The notes under the pieces: generated by a model
Told to the model about the DNA's origin: nothing
Database searches by the model: none
What the model saw: the letters and a program-made list of their open reading frames with translations, nothing else
Position numbers and translations under genes: made by a program
Shown here: in pieces, positions 24,348 to 28,736 of the stretch
How positions within the stretch are numbered: the first letter of the stretch is position 1
Layout: the number at the start of each line of letters is the position of its first letter
Virus record (IMG/VR): IMGVR_UViG_3300029448_008690
Coordinates: 16,353-45,088 of that record
DNA from: a virus
DNA length: 28,736 nt
Direction: 5' to 3' (one strand)

Positions 24348-24350
24348 ATA
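24343..24350 (+). promoter_or_regulatory. T4-late-like promoter for fibre unit (CATAAATA)
   Basis: CATAAATA overlaps the stop codon of the preceding gene, 5 nt before the fibre ATG at 24356; the intervening bases are ATTAT. It is the same 8-mer as before the minus-strand gene at 14650-15156. A leaderless transcript is predicted. Confidence 0.6.
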
Positions 24351-24355
24351 ATTAT

Positions 24356-25168
24356 ATGGCGCTAGAAGACGAGATTATTAATATAGAAGATTTAGATATA
24401 GCTACTGAAATTAAGATAGGTGATTATGTTCTATTAGAGACGACTAATGGAACGAAATTATTGGATTTTAAGGATTTTGTTATTGGAGTAGACAATATAA
24501 CATTTTTTGACCGAATATCTGGTTCATACTTACAGGTCTCAGATATATCTGCAATAAGCGCTAAGACTCTTAATAACGAAACATTACTCTCGAGTATAAG
24601 CGGTGTAAACACTGATATTAATGAGATTAGAACTAGAATTGGCTCTGTCGAGGCCTCTTTTGTTAATTTAGTAGAAAATATTAATACAGATGCCATTAAT
24701 GCATCAGATATAACTAGTTTTATAAATGGTACAATAGGGTTCACAGTATCTAATACTGCTAACCGGATTTTGAGTCATAGTAGAGGTTTTCTTAAATTTG
24801 AAGAGTTTGTGTTTTCTGGTACTGCCTTAGCTAAATCTAGTACTGGGGATATCAATTTATCAGCTGAACCAGATGATGCAAAGGGCTTTTTCTACAAGGC
24901 AAAAGGTTCATATGGTATGCTGTTTAATGGAACTATAAATACTCAAGCTCAAGCTCGTAGTAATTTTCTTTTACAGCTCAGAAAAAATGGTAAACCCATC
25001 GCCGAGTACACCGCTAGTAGTACAACCGCGGATGGTAATACAAAACAAAGTAATAATTATAACTTTTCTTTATATTTGAATTTAGTAGCTAATGACGTGA
25101 TTTCTTTAGCGTTTACTAACCCAGATGTAACTTTAAAAAACTCTATATTCTCTGGTATTAAGATTTAA
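24356..25168 (+). CDS. Short tail fibre with C1q-like head domain
   Basis: This 270-residue protein is laid out as a trimeric fibre. The N-terminus, with IKIGDYVLLETTNGTKLLDFKDFVIGVDNITF (about 19-50), looks like a particle-attachment domain. A coiled coil follows (about 74-112: LLSSISGVNTDINEIRTRIGSVEASFVNLVENIN). The C-terminal 110 residues match a C1q/TNF-type jelly roll: GFFYKAKGSYGMLFNGTIN (about 176-194), NFLLQLRKNGKPIAEY (about 203-218), NFSLYLNLVANDVISLAFTNP (about 236-256), and the final NSIFSGIKI. The 'L-x-L-x-x-x-D-x-[IV]-x-L ... N-S-x-F-S-G' ending is the C1q signature. Such heads bind host surface ligands. It lies 2 bases upstream of the large adhesin gene, with a likely shared transcript. 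Confidence 0.75.
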   Translation: MALEDEIINIEDLDIATEIKIGDYVLLETTNGTKLLDFKDFVIGVDNITFFDRISGSYLQVSDISAISAKTLNNETLLSSISGVNTDINEIRTRIGSVEASFVNLVENINTDAINASDITSFINGTIGFTVSNTANRILSHSRGFLKFEEFVFSGTALAKSSTGDINLSAEPDDAKGFFYKAKGSYGMLFNGTINTQAQARSNFLLQLRKNGKPIAEYTASSTTADGNTKQSNNYNFSLYLNLVANDVISLAFTNPDVTLKNSIFSGIKI

Positions 25169-25170
25169 CA

Positions 25171-28100
25171 ATGAAAGTACATACTCTAGAGCCAAAGATA
25201 GTTAAGCCAGTCAAGCTGAAACATCCTACAGATCGTACTCTTAAATACAAAGGGGAACTAGAGAACTTTAATTTCGGTCTTCATATACAAAACTATAATG
25301 TTTTAGAAAACTTAAAGGATAGACAAACTAATTATAATACTGCTTATTACTTATCTGACTTATATAGCTTAAGTTCTATAATAGAACTAGATACCCCTTA
25401 CACAATATCAAGCGATGCAGCATTTACAACATATTTAAAAAATGGTAGTAATTATGCTAAGGTAGAATCAGCGACATCTGAATTTACATACGATAGTAAT
25501 TTCAATACACTATCTTCAAAATATTTCTTTACACTTAATATAAGCACTAATAGATATCTATATATAACAAAAGAAATAAATGATAGTACTTATTATGCTT
25601 TTTGCTCAGCTGAGCTGATTGAATTATCTGCATCAGTACCTGGTTTGAGCTCTCACTTATTTGAATATGTAGTTGAAGATAATCAACTCAAACTTTTTCC
25701 CTATAAAGATATAGTTAACCCTTCTAACAGATATCAAGTTATATTTTCTAACGTATTAGAGCTTACCAGTACTACTGCAGGTAATACTGTTAGTTCTGTT
25801 ATTGATATAAACAGAAATACACTTACAAAACTAAAAGGTAATCTTAATAATACATTTAGTTTCTATCTTTCAAGTTTTAATAAAGATAACGTAGGGTTAA
25901 ATCTTAATACAACAACTAATATTGTTAGTAATAACTACTTAGGTTTTGCTAGCAATTACACTCTTGATTATTGGTCTGCAGAAGATAATGGTAATAGTAC
26001 TGTAGCTTTTAATATTTTACCTCTAAAGAATCAAGCTACAGTAGAGGAATATTACTCCCCAAGTAATCATTATAACTCTCAACCAGATAATTTAAATAGA
26101 GTATACGAAAAAGTATTTGCAGGTAATAATCAAACTCAAGGATATGATAAAGTATTTTTATCTTATAATATAGGTACCAAAGATATTCCTTTTCCACCTT
26201 CTAAGTTAACTTACTTCACTACCCCATCGAGTATTTCTCCATATACAAAACTAAATGTAAATGACTCTAAAATCGATAATCTCGGAGCAATACCAGGAAG
26301 CAATCCTTTAGTATCAGATAAAATATTCAAACGTAGGATCGATTTTAAATCTAATAATTTTAGTGACGATGTTAATGCAACATATCTATGTAGCTGGTTA
26401 TCAGGTAATGAAGATGGTGGAAAATTATGGGTAGATAGGTATTATAACCCAGAAGCGAAAAGCTTTAATGAAGCAATCTCAGGTACATCATTCTACAATA
26501 CAGTAACTTCTGCAAGCGCGCAATCAACATACGTATTTGATATTAGCTCTAGATTAACTTTTCAAAAAAATAATGATTATGCGTACTATCATATCGGAGA
26601 GCTTGATTACTATAATCATATACAGTCCTTGAATAAATTCAGATTGTCTGATAATATGGAAGTATTATCTGAAAAGGGATCTATAGCAACATATAATAAT
26701 GTAAAAAATGATATAGAATTAGATCTCAACGGAGATAGATTCGGTAAGTTTAGAACCGATCATAAAGGAGATACATCATTTACTTTTTGGTTGAGCGCGA
26801 AAGATTTTTCTCTGCCTTTAGGATATAAGATTCTTGGTAATTTCTTCGAAGAGGGTATTGGTGTTTTCAATACTGATTTTGTAACTCCAAATATTTATAT
26901 ACCTGTAGGTCATAAATTATTATTACTTAATAATGACTTAGAGATTTATGATGAGATTGAAATTCTCGAAGGTAATACACCTGTCAATATTAAAAGTGTA
27001 TCGCGTAAAGATAATTTCAGTGAGTTTTATATATTAGGAGAAAATAATGTTATTTACATATACAATAGTAATCCTAATCTTGTAAGTAAAATTACAGAGT
27101 TATCGAGTTATTCAAGTATTGTTATTGATGATACTGATGTAACTAAAGATAGATTTTATGTTGGTTTAAATCCAGCTGGTAAGTCAGGTTATTTCTATTA
27201 CGACTCATCTGATAATTCTACTCATTTGAAACGATCTGTGAGTGCAGATACTATAGGAGATAAGAATAAAATTTATGTTAACCCAGTTAACAATAATATA
27301 TCATTTTATAGGGCGGATGGTGATATTGATACTGGCAACGAACTCGCTGTAAATAGCAAAAGAGAAGCGTTTACTATTAGACAAAAATCTCCAACACAAA
27401 AACCTATACCTTATAACTTAATATATAAAAATAGATTTCAAAACAATAATACAAATACAATACAAGTTACAGGTGGTAATGTTGAGTCATTTATTACTAA
27501 CGTTATAGTAGATGATGAGGATTATGTCATAACCCTTCATGATAAGAATCGAATATCAAAGCTTAAATCAACTAGAGAATTAGTTTCATTCAAAGATCTA
27601 ACATTCTTGGATAGTAATACTACTAAATATATCGATATTATATTAGACTTTGAAGGAAGTGATTATGTTAAATATTATCTTATAATAGAAAAATTTTCTA
27701 ACAAAACATTATTACATAAGTTAGATAGAAACTTTAATCTTGTAAAAACAAAAAGCCTAGGTAAAAGATTAGTTAATAATCTCAATTTAACCAAATCTGT
27801 TACTAGTTATTATTTCTTAAAGAAATACAATGCTTGTAAAAATAAGTTAAAAGTGGTTCTCAAAGTAAAACCTAAGTTTACTAAGACAGGTGCATTCAAG
27901 AAAACAGAAGCTGTTATTGTATACGATATTTCCCAGCTCAAATCCGGGTATAATCACTTTGCAGTTAATATTAGCTTGAAAAAAGGCTGGATGGATTTAT
28001 ACATAAATGGTTACAAGTATGAGAGAAGAACTTTCTCTCCTGGTACATTTCTATTAGATAACCCACTAGGCTCTGGGATGTTTATAGGAGCGTTGAGTAC

Positions 28101-28530
28101 TCCATACTATTTAACACTCTCAAGTAGATTACAACAATCAGGCAAATACTTCTTACATAATGCTAAGATAAAGGGGTTTAATATGTATAATAGAATATTA
28201 GACTTTTATGAGATAAGATCTCATTACAATTATCATGGAATTAATAAAGACGTTGTATGGTCATTTCCTATAGGTCAGAGAACTTATTTGGATACTATTG
28301 ATAGGTTATATAAGTTTAACTTACCAGAGAAAAATACTAATACATATGATATTGAAATAAAAAATCTTAATATTAGTGACGATAATCTTAAGCAAAAAAT
28401 TAAATCCGAAATACGTAAGGAAATGCCTAAAGTAACTCCTTACTATGATACTCTTAACCAAGTAACAATCCAGCAAGGAGTAACAGGTACGGACCCTATC
28501 ATCGTCGAAGGCCAAATTGTAAGTAATTAA
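25171..28530 (+). CDS. Large adhesin/tail fibre with split LamG-like domain and propeller-like insert
   Basis: This 1119-residue protein is the longest in the window. Residues 1-40 are basic and extended. The region about 270-420 contains FNILPLKNQATVEEYYSP, GNNQTQGYDKVFLSYNIGTKDIPFPPSKLTYFTTP, SDKIFKRRIDF and WVDRYYNPEAKSF. At about 505-575 the strands TSFTFWLSAKDF and YKILGNFFEEGIGVFN resemble the first half of a laminin-G/ConA-like domain. A stretch of about 310 residues (575-885) follows with short repeated beta motifs such as HKLLLLNNDLEIYDEI, FYILGENNVIYIYNSNP, YVITLHDKNRISKL and TLLHKLDRNFNLV, like propeller blades. The second LamG half (about 890-1020) has YDISQLKSGYNHFAVNI, GWMDLYINGYKYE and AKIKGFNMYNRILDFYEIRSHY. 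A probable coiled coil follows near 1065-1090. It is likely a receptor-binding fibre. Confidence 0.75.
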   Translation: MKVHTLEPKIVKPVKLKHPTDRTLKYKGELENFNFGLHIQNYNVLENLKDRQTNYNTAYYLSDLYSLSSIIELDTPYTISSDAAFTTYLKNGSNYAKVESATSEFTYDSNFNTLSSKYFFTLNISTNRYLYITKEINDSTYYAFCSAELIELSASVPGLSSHLFEYVVEDNQLKLFPYKDIVNPSNRYQVIFSNVLELTSTTAGNTVSSVIDINRNTLTKLKGNLNNTFSFYLSSFNKDNVGLNLNTTTNIVSNNYLGFASNYTLDYWSAEDNGNSTVAFNILPLKNQATVEEYYSPSNHYNSQPDNLNRVYEKVFAGNNQTQGYDKVFLSYNIGTKDIPFPPSKLTYFTTPSSISPYTKLNVNDSKIDNLGAIPGSNPLVSDKIFKRRIDFKSNNFSDDVNATYLCSWLSGNEDGGKLWVDRYYNPEAKSFNEAISGTSFYNTVTSASAQSTYVFDISSRLTFQKNNDYAYYHIGELDYYNHIQSLNKFRLSDNMEVLSEKGSIATYNNVKNDIELDLNGDRFGKFRTDHKGDTSFTFWLSAKDFSLPLGYKILGNFFEEGIGVFNTDFVTPNIYIPVGHKLLLLNNDLEIYDEIEILEGNTPVNIKSVSRKDNFSEFYILGENNVIYIYNSNPNLVSKITELSSYSSIVIDDTDVTKDRFYVGLNPAGKSGYFYYDSSDNSTHLKRSVSADTIGDKNKIYVNPVNNNISFYRADGDIDTGNELAVNSKREAFTIRQKSPTQKPIPYNLIYKNRFQNNNTNTIQVTGGNVESFITNVIVDDEDYVITLHDKNRISKLKSTRELVSFKDLTFLDSNTTKYIDIILDFEGSDYVKYYLIIEKFSNKTLLHKLDRNFNLVKTKSLGKRLVNNLNLTKSVTSYYFLKKYNACKNKLKVVLKVKPKFTKTGAFKKTEAVIVYDISQLKSGYNHFAVNISLKKGWMDLYINGYKYERRTFSPGTFLLDNPLGSGMFIGALSTPYYLTLSSRLQQSGKYFLHNAKIKGFNMYNRILDFYEIRSHYNYHGINKDVVWSFPIGQRTYLDTIDRLYKFNLPEKNTNTYDIEIKNLNISDDNLKQKIKSEIRKEMPKVTPYYDTLNQVTIQQGVTGTDPIIVEGQIVSN

Positions 28531-28736
28531 CGACCAGACAAGAAGTGAGATTTTATGTTATTGAGTTCATATAAGAAATCTCTGTAACATTGTACAGTAA
28601 CAGCATCAGTACCCTCCATGATCAATTGCTGCCCATTATGTTGGTATTTTTCTACGAGAGTCTGGTACTTATTAATAGCTGAGTTTATAGCTTGTAGGGT
28701 GAGAGTAGGTTTGGTACGTTCAAATTCACTTACGTT
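28527..28736 (-). CDS. Minus-strand hypothetical protein, C-terminal 69 residues (partial)
   Basis: The minus strand is open from the right edge of the window to a TAA whose complement is at 28527-28529. The 69 visible residues are mostly helical and mixed-charge: SEFERTKPTLTLQAINSAINKYQTLV, then KYQHNGQQLIMEG, AVTVQCYRDFLYELNNIKSHFLSGR at the C-terminus. I do not recognise it. Its stop overlaps the stop of the adhesin gene by 4 bases, the same convergent tail-to-tail arrangement shown by the other three minus-strand genes. The absence of stops over 69 codons in such AT-rich DNA and the normal amino acid composition support it as real. Confidence 0.75.
   Translation of the reverse strand, partial: NVSEFERTKPTLTLQAINSAINKYQTLVEKYQHNGQQLIMEGTDAVTVQCYRDFLYELNNIKSHFLSGR

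Noticed and set aside
28321-28515. Antisense frame near the right edge
   Set aside because: It is opposite the C-terminus of the large adhesin and in a different frame from the real partial gene at 28527-28736.
1-28736. tRNA genes, CRISPR arrays, insertion sequences, integrase or att sites
   Set aside because: Reading both strands gave no cloverleaf-like segments, regularly spaced repeats, transposase motifs or recombinase genes; nearly all bases are in tail genes.

Overview
This window is a tail-morphogenesis region of a strictly lytic-looking, AT-rich (by eye roughly 30% G+C) tailed phage with a contractile tail, a distant relative of the T4 group. The support is a terminase large subunit end, a T4 gp18-type sheath, a gp19-type tube, a gp53/gp25/gp6-type baseplate set, and a T4/RFC-type clamp loader, all densely packed with 1-8 bp overlaps or gaps of a few bases. 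TGA, TAA and GTG behave normally, so no recoding is needed. The host cannot be read from the sequence. The protein style (PKD, lectin, C1q-like and LamG-like adhesins) resembles phages of marine bacteria, but that is an impression, not a demonstration.

Layout. 1-1273: the end of terL and a small tube-fold protein. 1248-2090 (minus): a complete rmlA-type sugar nucleotidyltransferase gene. 2189-4777: sheath, ended by a strong hairpin terminator. 4867-7554: tube, a second tube-fold protein, and two proteins in the place of tape-measure chaperones. 7567-12744: tape measure with three exact-length 29-residue repeats, tube cap/initiator-like protein, gp53-like wedge, gp27-like hub and an unknown structural protein. 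12733-13185 (minus): a helical protein that may be the small terminase. 13255-14667: dut and clamp loader, a small DNA-metabolism island inside the tail cluster. 14650-15156 (minus): an orphan gene. 15199-21813: gp25-like and gp6-like wedge proteins and two large structural proteins, one with a PKD domain. 21835-28530: a cysteine-rich lectin-like protein, an unknown protein, a short C1q-headed fibre, and a 1119-residue LamG/propeller-like adhesin. 28527-28736 (minus): the C-terminus of another minus-strand gene. No gene-free stretch exceeds 100 bases.

How it works together. The plus-strand genes give a nearly complete tail: sheath, tube, ruler, hub, wedges and host-recognition proteins. A TAAATA-containing word closely resembling the T4 late promoter TATAAATA stands at the head of almost every transcription unit and not before genes coupled to an upstream neighbour. 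In six cases it lies only 5-8 bases before the start codon, which predicts late mRNAs that begin at or next to the AUG. All four minus-strand genes overlap the 3' end of a plus-strand gene. The dut/clamp-loader pair lacks the late-type word, as expected for genes needed earlier. I see no tRNA, CRISPR array, transposase, integrase or attachment site.

The observations most worth pursuing are the start-proximal late promoter system with its perfect divergent inverted repeat at 15153-15202, the tail-embedded rmlA, the repeat-built tape measure, and the LamG-like domain that appears to be split by a propeller-like insert.
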